From contig OX388345.1 in assembly GCA_947579665.1 (NCBI GenBank), positions 36,795,849-36,859,848 of the forward strand: a stretch of DNA of 64,000 nt. The letters are read 5' to 3'. The notes beneath the pieces are model-generated. The model did not search any database, was not told where the DNA came from, and saw only the letters and a list, made by a program, of their open reading frames with translations. Source of the DNA: Sympetrum striolatum. Taxonomy: Eukaryota; Arthropoda; Insecta; Odonata; Libellulidae. Both the position numbers and the translations under genes were made by a program. This document shows positions 25,528 through 37,907 of this stretch, piece by piece (the first letter of the stretch is position 1; the number at the start of each line of letters is the position of its first letter).

Positions 25528-25640
25528 ATGAATGAATCCGGAGAAGCATCTATATATAATAGATATGAATGAATCCGGAGAAGCATCTATATATAATAGA
25601 TATATGAATGAATCCGGAGAAGCATCTATATATAATAGAT
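25528..25640. repeat. 37-39-bp tandem repeat, 3 copies
   Basis: ATGAATGAATCCGGAGAAGC starts at 25528, 25565 and 25604, and each copy continues into CATCTATATATAATAGAT. Copies are almost identical, which suggests recent expansion. It directly follows the 1.1-kb repeat array. Confidence 0.95.
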
Positions 25641-25654
25641 AGATAAACTTAACA

Positions 25655-25729
25655 CAGAAAGTGTTTTAGATACAAGTGCTTCCCCTGTGACGCTGGACTC
25701 ACCCCAGGCAGCAGCGGAACGACCCCGAG
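25655..25729 (+). other. possible small exon before a strong splice donor
   Basis: This GC-richer stretch is open in the frame beginning ACA GAA AGT GTT (reading T-E-S-V-L-D-T-S-A-S-P-V and on to R-P-R). It ends at CGAG followed by GTAAGT (25730-25735), a full consensus donor. An AG is available at 25654, but without a pyrimidine tract. No domain is visible and 25 codons are too few to identify. It may equally be part of a transposon or chance. Confidence 0.2.
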
Positions 25730-25735
25730 GTAAGT

Positions 25736-28060
25736 TCTCTGCGTTTAGTTTATTTATCTCGATGAATTACGGCAAGTAGAGTTTTCTATTTTATTTTTGA
25801 TATTATACTGACAGCCGTGACTCCTTCATTCCTTTTTAACGGTTTAGTAATGAAATTTCGTGCTTTTGGGATTATCAACTTAGAGGGCTGTAACAAATTT
25901 ATTAAGGAAAAGCTGCATCTACTACTACTTGTAAGAACAGAAGGTGATAATATACTTCTATTACCATTTCTAGGTCCAGAAAAAAATATAAGAGATATAA
26001 AATAATGATAAGTTAGCGAAAGGACTCAGATTCTTTAACATAAAATTCTTTCGAAAAGAAAAAAACGGAAGAAAGTACTGAATAGCTCTTTTACTAGTGC
26101 CCTAGAGAGATTTTAAAAGACTAGAAGAGTTCGTAAGGAAGAAGCTTTGAGAAGGACTTCGAAAAGAGAAAGGGGTGGTCAGATAAGAAATACATGCAGT
26201 AGAGGTGTTATTTTTGAAAGAACCGAAGAAAGACAAACTGTGCATTGACTAGAAAATTTTCGGTATGAGAGATTCAAGCGAAATTGAACTTAATATTATA
26301 AATGCAGGAATATTTGGTGAATATTTACAATGATGAACATTATGGCTAAGTTTAATTCGCTTAAGACTGTCACTTATAAGAAACCTTTGCTTTTGATTAT
26401 TTTCTCGATATTACGCAGATTGATAGCACACATGTTGGTGTATTAAGAATTACTTTATTGTCATATTATTAAAAATGCTATAAATAATTTCCATGATAAA
26501 TTAATATTTCTATTTATTTCTCACATATGTTCTGAAATTTATCGTTTTAGTGTTATAATTTGTGTTGACTCGTCAAAATAATTAAATGCGTTTCGTGCGA
26601 TTCGTGCGGACATAATGTTTAGTCAACTGGGGGCATTGGCGAGTTATGGAATATCTAGAGAAAAATTATATTCATGAAGTTTACTCTTCACGTATCTTGT
26701 ACCTGACGAAATTCGTTTAACATGCACCTGAAAAAAGGAATCGTATAGCTCGAAGAAAGAAAATCGTTCTGCAACGAATACACGGCGTATACTCGAGTTG
26801 TTAATGACGGGGCGAAAGGATAGTTACACCAGGAAAGATTCGGAGAGGTACAAGGGCCCTCTGCCTCCTGTTGACACCCACTCACCACTCTCTCTCTGTC
26901 TCTCCTTCAGGGTCCAGCCCAAGGGGTACACCTCTTTTCACTCCTCCGCCACTGCTCAAGAAGTTTTCAGAGTCGAAAACAAAACAAACGAGCCATGCCC
27001 ACTCTCTCTCTACGTCACTAAATTTCCACTCCGTTAATTCACTTCTTCTCTTTAGTAACGCTGAGGCCATTCTTAGAGTAAAAACTCATTGTAGCAGGGC
27101 AGGTCGCTTGCTGGTAGCCTAGCTGGTTGCTCAGTTGCTTACTACGATGTAAAATTGAAGCATGATTTCTTTTTTAGGGGGACGCATAGTGGATCATAGC
27201 AGGTAGCCGAGGTGGCAGCAGTGAGCAGTGAGTAAGTGGGTTTACATCGCTGTAAGCGGAGATGGCCCGACTCGAGCACGCGCATTAGCGGGCTTCTCTA
27301 GTTCCTTTGAAGTTAAGGAGAAACTATCGCTTAAATATAATCAAAAGTTTTTGCATCCATTCTTAATTACTGAAAGAACCAAGATAATCTCTTATTTTTT
27401 GATACAGTTCATGGTAATCATCAAAAACCTACTTTTGTGATTCGCAGGATGAACGTGGCACTCGCGTGCACTTGTTTAAATAAAAACCACTTGTTAACAA
27501 AACTATCAAGAATAACGAGCTATTCATTGCTAGAAATGACTATCTTAAGGGCCTGCAAGCGAGCAAAAGAGGTCGCTGTGTGTTTACAGGATTTGCTAGG
27601 TAACAAGCTAGGAATGCTAGGTAACAGCGTGAATGTGGGTATGCGAACTGCCATACTTTAATGTTTATTTATCCTTATTCTTCATCTTTCTCCCAATTTG
27701 TCCTCTTTATTGTTTTTCTCTAAGACTTTTTCTTTGAGATATTTCTCTCTGTTAAATACACGCGTTCCTCCTCTACTCCATTTCTTTCTTTCGGCTTGGC
27801 TCACGGAGATACTTTTTTACACTCTTATTCATGAAATAATGGATAATACATAAGGAGGATGATCCATTATATTTTAAAAATTGCTATAAATATGAGGAAT
27901 ACCTTATTTATTCACTACCTTAGAGCGCGATACAAGAAATTTCTCTAATTTTATCAAAATTGTCTTCAAATTACTCGGCCCGAAAGTCAATTAGAGCCTA
28001 AATCTCTACACCGTTAGCTGCAGAAAGTATTAAGGGAAGGTAATGGAGTTTTACTATGTT
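25736..28060. other. unassigned sequence, no gene seen
   Basis: No recognisable gene. 26870-27050 is pyrimidine-rich with overlapping open frames on both strands (26688-27122), typical of composition rather than coding. 27170-27300 is GC-richer but carries no motif I can name. Confidence 0.5.
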
Positions 28061-28091
28061 AGATGAGGAGTGAGGTAGTTTGCTCTTGCCT
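28061..28091 (+). repeat. interspersed repeat fragment, copy 2
   Basis: Shares AGATGAGGAGTGAGGTAGT and TTGC(T/C)CTTGC with 21048-21076; beyond this the flanks diverge. Confidence 0.5.
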
Positions 28092-31000
28092 TTCTCCCCA
28101 TTAAATACGCGCATTATTACTTTACTTTTTTCTTTCGGCCTCATTACTGGCAGAAACTTCCCTTTTCCCGTGATTCATCCTCTCTCAGATCCGCACCTGT
28201 TCTGATGAATGTCTTTGCTCTTGTTTGATCTCTCCGTGGATGCGAAGGCGCCTGCCGCCGCTTCCGCCGGCGCTCTAAGCGCAAAACATTTCTGTTTTCG
28301 TCCAATCCCTTCGCTGATTGTAATTTACGCCGTGCGCATGATGTAAGGTTCCATTCAGGTTAGCCATAACATTTTCCAGTCTGGATTCCATGTTTGTCGT
28401 GTTCCGTGTGAAGCAGAGCTTTAAATGCAGATGTTGAGGACGGGATTTAGCCGAATAAATCACGTTCACGGTGCGAATGTAGATGTGGAAGAGTACGAGT
28501 GGATCATTATTTGCGTACTTGAGTATGATGTTTTCTACAAATGCGTAAAGCTTGATTATTGATAAAGATATTTGACGTATTTTTCGACTTTAGATTTCAG
28601 ATTCGGAATAAAAATCTTCTCAGAATTAGAGGAAGTTTATTAGGGGGTGGGCAAACGATACAAATATAGAGACTGCTTAAATGAGAAGTTTGATGGAATT
28701 ATATGACTGTCATAGTTATTGATAGCTCGAAATAAGGGAAACGTTAGAGTTCGGTTTGCCTATTCGTGAGACCTATAAGTAAGTTTCGGTCTTTAAGATA
28801 TATATTTTATTAAGAATTACAACATATTTCGAATATCTGAAAGGAAACTGCTAATTTGAAGAAATGTAATTTATTTACTAAACTCATTCAGGCAAGTCGT
28901 ATAGTAGTGTTTAATTCATTTTCACTTATATTCAAATGAGAAAAATTAATAAGTTTGGAAAATCATCTCCATTGAATACCAAGACCTCAATGAGATGCGT
29001 ACATTGCTTAAGAAATTACAAATTCCTTCTTTGAGAAGTTCCGATATATTACATCAGTGCTGAATTTTCGATGTGATTATGCAGAGATGATGATGAGATA
29101 TTGCAATGATTAAACAAATCATTACAAAAATTCTTGTAAGGCATCAACTCACTTATATATAATACTCGCATTATTATGTTGTCTTAATCATTTGACTGAT
29201 TTTGTAATGAAAAAAGCATCTCCATTGACCACTCATACAAAAAGGCAAAATGACGTCACGGTTTGAAAATAGCGCGCGTTTAAATCTCCTGCGTCTGAAG
29301 TTCCACATAATTACCTTCGCTTTCCTGACCATTACACACCTCTTTAGAGTCCCTCGCATTTCGCCTTGATCTTTATGGAGACTGACCCTCCCTTCTCCTT
29401 TTGCGAAAACGCCGCGCCCTCTCTTAACAAAGGAAAAAATGCATCTCCACTTTCCAGAAAACACTCCCACACCTCGAAGATCAAGAGCAGTTTTCGCTCC
29501 TTACCGTGAAAGGGAAAAGACTAACTTGCAAAGAAGGGAAACTCCGTGAGAGAGATATGGGGTGGAGGGCTGTTTAGGAAGCGGTTGTGGGTGTGAGCAT
29601 TATGGGGGTGACAATGGAAAGGGGTTGAACTCGGTGGGTGTATTTCTCAAGGGGTTGTTGAGATTATCTGGGTTTTTGGCTTTAAATAAAGGCGGAAACA
29701 ATAGCAGTGCGACTGCATTAGGTTAATTTGTGGAGAAAGGGGTGAATTTAGTGAACTGAGTGTTCGTTCTGAGGTTTGCAGGTTTCAAGGGTCACGAGAG
29801 CAATTTCGTGCGGGGACGTAAATCGGTTCTTTTTCCTGTTTTTAACTTCTCAATGGCAACATCGCCAATTGAATTAAATTCCTGTGAGTTATTTTTAATC
29901 CATCCCCAAGGTTCCATTTTTACGCAGGGCTTTCGTGAATATACAGTTGGGGTCAATGATTTTTATGGGATCGACCTTCCAACCCAAGGAATTTTTTCTT
30001 TAATTTTGAAAACTTCGTAGTAATAATAATTTAGAGACCAAGATGAATTCCCTGAACATTATCTATTCATAGAACTTGTACTTGACCTCTCTGTGCTGAA
30101 TTTTTAAGTAAAGTTACATTCTATAGAAGTTTTTTAAGCACATAATATTGCTGTGTTGGTTAATCGAAAGATATCCCCGACATCTCGTAAAATTTATCTC
30201 CTTACACGAAACATTCTTGTATACTCAATTACAATTTTTTTCATCATACTTCCTATAAATAAAAATCCTAAACTTAAAAAAAATAATTTACAATGATTGT
30301 ATTTGGAGATTACACCTTTTTTTGTTTCTCAAGCAGCTTTGCTAAAAATGAAGTTGAAGTTTTATTCTTGAGTCTAAAAGCGTATTGAATATAGTTATAA
30401 TATTAGCTCACTTAAATGCGTAATTTCTGTATTTTATTATATAAAAAAACACCTTTTATAGTTTCCGAAATATATTTGGTTTCTACAGTCTTACTTTTAA
30501 TTAACTGCTCGAATTAATAAAAAACATAAAGAAGTAAGATTATCTCATAATGACGTAATATTTTCTGGAGTTGAACTTGAGTTTACAATGAAGCAATTCC
30601 TTTGCCCAAACGGAAATGCCAAGAGAATACCGTCATGGCATCCATCCGATACTTTTATATATTTCCAATTGACACCGCACTTTTCTTCAATTTAAAGTTA
30701 ATTCGCAATAATCATCAACTTTTCACTGTTGCCAAGGATTTCCATAAAAAAATATGCTCTATTACAATGTTGCATTATCAGCTAAACACAAATTCCAACT
30801 ATAAATTTTTTCATCTCATCAAGTAATTTACTCTGTATATTATATATTTTTACCTCAATTACGAATTTACCTTTTAAGTATGCTTGGGTGTATTAGTAAG
30901 AGTTTGTATAAGCATACAACGTACTATCGCCTTCTATATGCTTGATGACTGAGTGAAATATTTTCAGAATGAATGTAATAAAATGAGGATTGAAACTCAG

Positions 31001-31981
31001 AAGAAAAGTATAAATGTAATTAAAGGAAAATAGGCATTATTATTTATCTAGAAACTAGACCATTTATCTGCTCACTCTGAAATAAAACGACGTGATTGAT
31101 ACATGCCCTTGAAATCTTGATGGAATTCTCTTATCCCAAATAATTTCGAAAGGAGTTAGCCCTTACTCTAAATTATGTCGTCTCAGCAGATATTTGTCTC
31201 CAAATTTCTGATTAGATTATTTATTCGGTTCTATAGAAAGGAACCGTTTCTTTTTAATATAAGAAGACGTAATACAAAAATCTGGACAACCGTAAAATCG
31301 AGCATTAGAGTGAAAAACCTCTTCTTTTAATCCACCGCTGTTGATCAAATGGGCCAATCCACTATTATGCGAGGGAACAATCGGGAAGCAGTTTTTTGTA
31401 ACCTGCTGCGAGGAAGAAAAAGGTGGAAGAGCTGAATTGAAAATTTCCTCTGAAAATGTTCGCAATGTCGCAGTCTGATCTGGAAAGTGTTTTACACCGT
31501 CGTCCACGCCTCCACACTCTTCTTCCACACGCTCTCTCTCTCTCACAAAAGAAGTCTTTCCCTCGCCTTTTCTCTCCCTTTGTTCTCCTCTCCGAAATTC
31601 TGCGACGCGACCTCCACTTGTGTCGCCCACTCTCTCCGCCCTCTCTCTTTTTGTCCTCCCTCTTCAGCTAATACTGTCGTCTTTAGCGGATTCTTCCATT
31701 TCGCTGCCATCTGTACTTTTCTCAGTTTCAGAGATGGTGGTGAGTTTTTAGACTGTTGGCATTTCCAGTTTTACTGCGATAGGATAGTTCGAAACTATAA
31801 GAATGTGTTCCTATCTAGAATAACAAAATTTCTATTGTACCGTATCTATATGAACGAAATATTTTCATATATCTTTTGGGAGAGAAGGTATATTTTTTCT
31901 TTATACTGTGTCAGTTTTGCTCATGTTAATATGAAAGCTAGGTTTAGACTATGGTACTTATGTTGGGCTGTTGTCTCTTTT
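28092..31981. other. unassigned sequence, no gene seen
   Basis: No recognisable gene. 29250-29500 is GC-richer, with a TGACGTCA octamer at 29251 and a 98-codon minus-strand frame (29174-29470) rich in Arg, Lys and Phe, without a known motif. 31500-31670 is CT-rich and gives the long frame at 31487-32044, whose first part is Ser/Leu/Phe low complexity and whose end runs into the 31982 hairpin. Confidence 0.5.
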
Positions 31982-32014
31982 TACTTTCTCCATATACGAA
32001 GTATAGAGAAAGTA
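31982..32014. repeat. solo copy of the TACTTTCTC hairpin
   Basis: A 33-base hairpin, TACTTTCTC ... GAGAAAGTA with TATAC GAA GTATA inside, is the same base for base as 13670-13702 and followed by the same TTGTTT. No tandem repeats or second end are seen nearby, so it is either a solo remnant of the 13.7-kb element or an independent short element. Confidence 0.8.
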
Positions 32015-32896
32015 TTGTTTAATAATTCAATCGATACTATATGACTTATTTTCTTCTGGCCCAAGAGAGCCTAACTTATTACGATATAGAGACCACCCTA
32101 GCACCTCCCCATAACAAAATAAGCTCTAGGCAACCCCAAATGTAGGAAAATAGCTCTTTTTTCATATTTGTAAATTTAACGAATAAAATTAACTGAACAA
32201 TCAACAACTAAAATTTATATATTACGTCTCTCAAAAATATGAAATGAAACAAAAATATAACCAAGCTATTGTCGAGCGAGAATACAAGAAGTGTAGGAGC
32301 TTAGACTTACCTTTGAGGTCAAAATATAAATGTAAAGTTAACCACAGAGATTATCGTATTACAAAAACTTTATGACAGGAAGAGGGCTAAACTATTGGTA
32401 CAATCATTCAATGATAGTTATCATATAAGAAAACGATCAATTCTAATTAATAAAACACATCAAATGTTTACCTGTAGGAAATTAATTTTCTTTTTCTCAT
32501 ATTCCTCATTGTGGTAGTTTTATCGCGATCTCCTTTTAAAAGAAGTGTCAATGTATTGTGGAGCAGAAGAAAAATGTCAACTAGTGAAGTAGTTGCGCAA
32601 CAAAAGCTCCTGCTGTTCTGATTGAGTCGGCTTCCGTTTTCATCTCGACTTAATTGCATTAATGTTAATTGAAATGCATCCAGTATTCATAAGACACTAC
32701 ATGACTTTGCACTACGTTTAGAATGCGGCGGTGTCCGTGTTCATTTGAAGTGCGACAGTCTCACACCTGTGATATTTCAATACCTCTCGATTTCCACTCT
32801 AGCTTTCTCCCTGCATTATTTCATGAGAGAAGAAGCAATTATTTTAAATACATGATTATTAATGAAAGATAATTTGGATCACGGCTAGTGAAGAAC
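32015..32896. other. unassigned AT-rich sequence, no gene seen
   Basis: Nothing recognisable. The 63-codon minus-strand frame at 32468-32659 has no motif. Confidence 0.5.
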
Positions 32897-33061
32897 TATA
32901 GGTTTAAAATCTCCAATAGCCGTCTTTCTTGGCGTTCCTCACCTCATTCACTGGTATTCGGAGAAAACAATAGCGGTGATCCTTTCTTGTTTTTTCCGAG
33001 TACCGGTGAATGAAGTGAGGAACGCCGACAAAGACGGCTCTTGGAGATTTTAAACCTCTAA
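32897..33061. mobile_element. MITE-like near-perfect hairpin (~165 bp)
   Basis: The left arm runs from TAGGTTTAAAATCTCCAA through GCGTTCCTCACCTCATTCA to GGTATTCGGAGAAAACAA. The right arm is its reverse complement with few changes, ending GGAGATTTTAAACCTCTA. Only about 20 bp separate the arms. A degraded relative lies at 58841-58985, and a fragment of the inner part sits at 36016-36048. This fits a foldback miniature inverted-repeat element, and TA at each outer end could be its target site. Any transcript would fold into a ~70-bp stem. Confidence 0.85.
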
Positions 33062-35189
33062 TACATCATAAGTAAGAATTTGAATCAATTATAGTACTAG
33101 AGTAGAAGCTATCTTATCGTATTCAGGGAAATTATATGTAATATCCGACATAATTCGGCTAATTTGAAAAATTACATATTTTCAGAATATATGTCCTATT
33201 TAACACGTGATTTATTTTGATTATTACATGTATTTGTAAAAAATACAGGTAATCCATATTCAATCTCTTTATTTACTTCCAGAATGTCTCTTTATCAGAA
33301 GAACTACAGCCTTGCTAATCAAAACCGTCATGTTTTTTTCAGAGCTCTAATTAATAAATAGATTTCCCTAGTTGCCCCAAGCATTTACCCTATGATTCCT
33401 CGATTGCACAGGCTGATTTAATGCGACAACTATTAATGGAATAAGCTTTCCCTCATCTGTTAAATCCTCTCCCATTCATATTTCAGTGCCTAGATCACGA
33501 GTAAATTCACTCGACGGACGCATGAAACTCTCCATACATAAATCCGGAACTGCTCTCTTAAGAAATGATTGATAATGTCAAGCTCGGTGATAAATTCTGG
33601 GAGCAAGTACTATAAGTCGTGACAGTCGCAAACGGGGAAAGGAGCGAAGACGGGGAAATTATTTTTCTTCATTCATTCATTCGCGCAAACCTGGTGTTTT
33701 GAGTGAGAAAAAATGATGTGCTCAGTATTCGCTCGTTCCCGCCAAAACTCTCAGTCAAATAAAATAGCAACAATGGCGTAATTGAAGCAGTCTTGAGATC
33801 CACGCGGACGATACGGCCTCTACGCCATTGTCGCCTTCCCATTGCTGCATTTAAGTCAACAATCACTCGTAAATTTCGTGGCGCGGCTCGTGTCGCCGCG
33901 TGCACTTTGGAGGACAGAATTAGTGAGAGGCTGAAGGTGAGGGAATGTATTTCTAGCGTACACCACCTCGTCACTTTGCTATCACCCCCGAGACCTATAT
34001 AGCTTATTCCACATGCCATCAATTCGCCCACTCCGTTTCATGCAATTTTCTCCCACGCGCAACCTATTATTGTCGATTTGACTTTTCATGAGAGAGCAAA
34101 TCAAATGAGGGATAGAATGTCTCCTTCTCTCCAATTCTAATGCATTGGGAAGCGAGCGGTTGCTTTGATCATATCAGATGATATGGGACCAGCGGGATGT
34201 TTGCCATCCACCTAGCGAATATTGTTCGTAGATATTATAATGAAAGGTCACATACGGTGCGCATAAACATGTTGAGTCATTACTTGAATTTATAAATTGG
34301 AAAAGATGAATGACCAGCGCAATACATACTACCAAGTAGAATGAGCGACGGTGCATTTCATTAAGAATTTTCATATCCTTTCCAGAATATATCATTACAA
34401 ATCTTGTCGATATGACCAATTCTAAAAGTAGGTATTAGAATGAAATATAACGCAATATGTTAAATGTTGATATTGTGTTTTCTCTCGCATTAATCTTATT
34501 AATGCAAAAGCTTTTCATATGTCAAGCTGTTATATCATTATTATGCAATGATAAAGAAGTTACCAGTGTCAAATAATATAAATTAATTTAGCAGCTGTAT
34601 GACATATATGTTTATTATTATTGAGAAATTTAAGAATTCAATTAATTCCTATATCAAGCTACTCGTAAGTTAAGCATTTACATAACCAAGAAAACAGATC
34701 AGATTACTTCAAAAAGTATCATAATGTATCTAGAGTAAAATGCATAGCATTATTATCCATAATGTTAAATTTTTCAGCTAAATATCGAAATTCTTTCACA
34801 GAGACGTCATGGGAGCTCTCTGCTGGCTTGCGTGCCGTTTAAAATCGGTCGACCGTGAACTGCTGACGAAGGTAGGCTTCCTTGTTTTTTTCTTTCCCAT
34901 TTAAAGAGTGTTAGCTTCACTGTGTTCATTTTTCTGGACACCTTTCTGGCTTAGTTATTTAACACTGGCTTCCGAACTGCTTCATCTTGCGCGATATGAT
35001 AATTTTTTTGATATATATATTACGCAAACGAATTTTATTTCGAGTTTAGGATGAAGAATTTACTTTAAAAACTTCATCTCTGCAGAAAATTCACAATTTC
35101 ATCATTATTTCTCCTTAAAAGTAAAGGTAAAATGTTTTTCCTAGTCGTAGATAATCTTATAGTTTGATTTTAGGGTATTTTAAATTTAG
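33062..35189. other. unassigned AT-rich sequence, no gene seen
   Basis: No recognisable gene. The 120-codon minus-strand frame at 33669-34031 overlaps a plus-strand frame, has no domain and is unlikely to be a gene. Confidence 0.5.
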
Positions 35190-35194
35190 TATCG

Positions 35195-35980
35195 TCGAAA
35201 GATCTTACAAGGAACATTAACGGAGTGTTACTCACCGATTTCTTTCAAACTCGGTAGATTCAGAGCTGATAGTGAAAAAATAAAATCTGTGAAATCATTC
35301 GTTCCCTCGTGACCTAGGAGCCGAGATATTCGAGGTCAAATATGGCAAACTGACCACCCGGGCCCCTCGCTAAGACGCCGTACTCCTAGACGCGGATACC
35401 GGGCGGGAGTGCCGTCGCATGGGGTCGCCGCGAAAACGAAGCGCGGTCGGAATACCGAATGGTTTTCGGCGGTTTTCATTCTACAATTTGTAAAGAATGA
35501 AATAAATTTCGATGACATGGATTCAAATTTGATTTGTATTTACTTCGTATTTTTAAACACAAAAGTGAATTTTTTCAAAATATCTTTGAAACACAGATTA
35601 AGTTCACAGTGAGCATTCACTTTATGAAGGTTGTATTCCCACATACAGTTTCGTCTTGTACATTTTCGCATCGACTTTCATAAATATTTTCATTAAAACA
35701 ATGCTGCACCGGAGTGAGAAGAGAGTCGGGGTGCTGCTCTATATATCCTGCTTTGAACCACGCGCACTTAATAAAATTTTTAAATCTGGGGCCTGGAATT
35801 GAAAATGCGCAAGGGATTGCAATTTTAGGATACTATCCCTCTGAAAAAGGGAAATGTCTAGTTGATCTAACAGCACTCGATCAGAAACCTTCCGCACGAA
35901 GTCTTTCCACATTCTAAAACAATATATATCCAGTGGCTGAATAAGTCCTGTGGTCGTTGGAAGAATCAATTTAATCACTA
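35195..35980 (-). mobile_element. inverted second copy of the pogo-like transposon 3' end (left arm)
   Basis: The whole arm is the reverse complement of about 37556-38330. On the minus strand it encodes the end of a transposase, beginning near TTGLIQPLDIY and running through MWKDFVRKVSDRVLLDQLD, then the 3' untranslated end. It shares the same broken frame after FQAPDLKIL as the right arm, so the copy was made after that lesion or the two arms have been homogenised. Differences are few: a single base or indel near 35695 and 35773. It lacks the first two catalytic Asp residues. Confidence 0.9.
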
Positions 35981-36015
35981 ACCGGTGTGTGTGTAAATAG
36001 CCTTTCTTATTCCCC

Positions 36016-36048
36016 GGTATTCTCAGAAAACAAGAAAGGAAAACCTCA
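36016..36048. repeat. fragment related to the hairpin MITE
   Basis: GGTATTCTCAGAAAACAAG followed by AAAGG resembles the inner part of the 58.85-kb element (GGTATTCGGAGAAAACAAG) and of the 32.9-kb hairpin. It lies in the spacer of the transposon foldback, next to the inner end of the left arm. Confidence 0.5.
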
Positions 36049-36539
36049 CATTTTGAGTGCTCTCAAAAGATTAGAAAATTTTGTTCATTTCCAGTTTGGT
36101 TCACGGATTGCTCGGACACCCACGCCTGCACTCGTTGCTGTTGAAACTCATCGCGTATAGCTTTCGGTCATTTTTCTTCTAGTCATTTTTGCTATTGGAC
36201 TGTTGATCGGATAGTTTTCTATCATTTTCACCATACATCGTCATGGAGATAAATGTACGGAACGTTTTAAAATTGTAAGGAAAAGAATTTGCCTCGGCAA
36301 CTACGTATTCGGAACCAACGGAGAAGGAAATGGATCTTGCAGAAATGTTAGCATGTACGTATTTCTCGAGTTAGATCAATAATTCGTATACAAGTAAATG
36401 ACATTATTTTGTTGCCCTCGTGTCATTATTTTGGTGAATCATAATTAAACTGGATCTTTAAATCATTAATTACAATAACTCCTGTAATGAATAATAATAA
36501 GTAATTAGAGTAAGTCCTGCCTTCAAGGAGACGAATATT

Positions 36540-37907
36540 TTTGTGATATCGAAGAAGATTTGGTGTTTGACTTGCGAAATGGAAGAGATGAGACAGTTGA
36601 AGAAGACATCAGCAGTGAGTCCCAGGGAGAACAAGATGATACATCTCCTACTTCTCCTTCATCTTCAACGTCTTATGAAGCTTCCCCTATTAAGAAAAGG
36701 AAACCAGAACCATCGATGCATCAGAAGAGAATGGCTGTTGACTTTTGGAAGTCTGGGAAGAAAGGGCCATTGAAGTTGGATACAGTTCGGCACAACTTCA
36801 GTTTCGTAACCAGCAGGATGCAGTTACATCGCTACGGAAAGTAGATTATGGAAGCTGGTTCGTTGAAAGAAAAGTTTAAAATAATCCGCTCTGGTCTTCT
36901 TTTCTTCTTCAAGGCATCTAAAGATCAGCACTTGATCGTTCATGACAGAGACTTACGTAGGTGGGCACTGGAAGAAAATAAAAAAAGGAACATAGTATCC
37001 CTAATTTTAAAGCAACATCTGTCTGGCTATGGAAATGTTCCTAAAAAATATTCTTTGGAACAACACTCTATTATCGAAAATCCAAGAAATTCGTGGAAGA
37101 AGTGAGGCGTGTGATCCGAGAAAGTGGTGCATCGCAAGAGCTAAATACCGATCAGAGCGGTTTTAAAAAGAAGTTCATTCCGGCCGTACGATAGAATTTC
37201 GAGGTACAAAAACAGTGGAATCAGTCGCCCAGTCTATACATGCAACTACACACTCTTATACAATTCAACCAACAAAATCGGTAGAGGGTGAATTTCTCTC
37301 CCCTCTTCTTATCTGTTTACAGGAGAAAGATGGTTTATTCCCAAAAATGTAAGCATCTTTAAAGTTTTAAATATCTATGTCATGGCGTCGTCCTCTGGCC
37401 TGTTAACAAAAATATTTTAATGCAGGATTATTTAAATGTGTTCTTTCCAGTGCATGAAAGACAGGTGTATTCTTTTAGTGGATTCCTGGGGATCCTACAA
37501 TGATAGGGAATTCATAGAAAAAGTGAAACCGCAAAATAAGTTTGTAGACATTAAAGTGATTCCTCCAAAGACCGAGGGACTTATTCAGCCACTGGATATA
37601 TATTGTTTTAGAATGTGGAAAGACTTCGTGCGGAAGGTTTCTGATCGAGTGCTGTTAGATCAACTAGACATTTCCCTTTTTCAGAGGGATAGTATCCTAA
37701 AATTGCAATCCCTTGCGCATTTTCAATTCCAGGCCCCAGATTTAAAAATTTTATAAGTGCGCGTGGTTCAAAGCAGGATATATAGAGCAGCACCCCGACT
37801 CTCTTCTCACTCCGGTGCAGCATTTTTTTAATGAAAATATTTATGAAAGTCGATGCGAAAATGTACAAGACGAAACTGTATGTGGGAATACAACCTTCAT
37901 AAAGTGA
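36540..37907 (+). pseudogene. decayed pogo/CENP-B-like DDE transposase
   Basis: A plus-strand reading gives, in order, an acidic Ser-rich N-terminus with an IKKRKPEP basic cluster; a helix-turn-helix-like stretch (MAVDFWKSGKKGPLKLDTVR, HRYGK); a CENP-B-type stretch with HDRDLRRWALEENKK; and a DDE core with NTDQSGF (Asp codon 37150), LLVDSWG (37481) and IQPLDIY (37595). The last two Asp are separated by 37 residues. The C-terminus reads through FKAGYIEQH to a TGA at 37905-37907. Defects: TAG at 36842-36844 with coding resuming in the same frame, a shift near 37100, another just after NTDQSGF, others near 37430, and a shift at the APDLKIL segment. Such enzymes cut and paste their own element. 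This copy cannot make a full protein. The family is inferred from motifs: pogo-like for QPLD, while the DD37D spacing also occurs elsewhere in Tc1/mariner. Confidence 0.85.

Noticed and set aside
29251..29258. TGACGTCA, a CREB/ATF-type octamer
   Set aside because: One 8-bp match is expected by chance in 64 kb and no promoter or transcript start is visible beside it.
31487..32044. 185-codon open frame
   Set aside because: The first half is CT-rich low complexity, the second crosses the TACTTTCTC hairpin repeat, and no domain is visible.
35336..35612. Frames on both strands at 35.3-35.6 kb that reappear at 37.9-38.2 kb
   Set aside because: They are translations of the non-coding 3' end of the transposon, present twice because of the inverted duplication.
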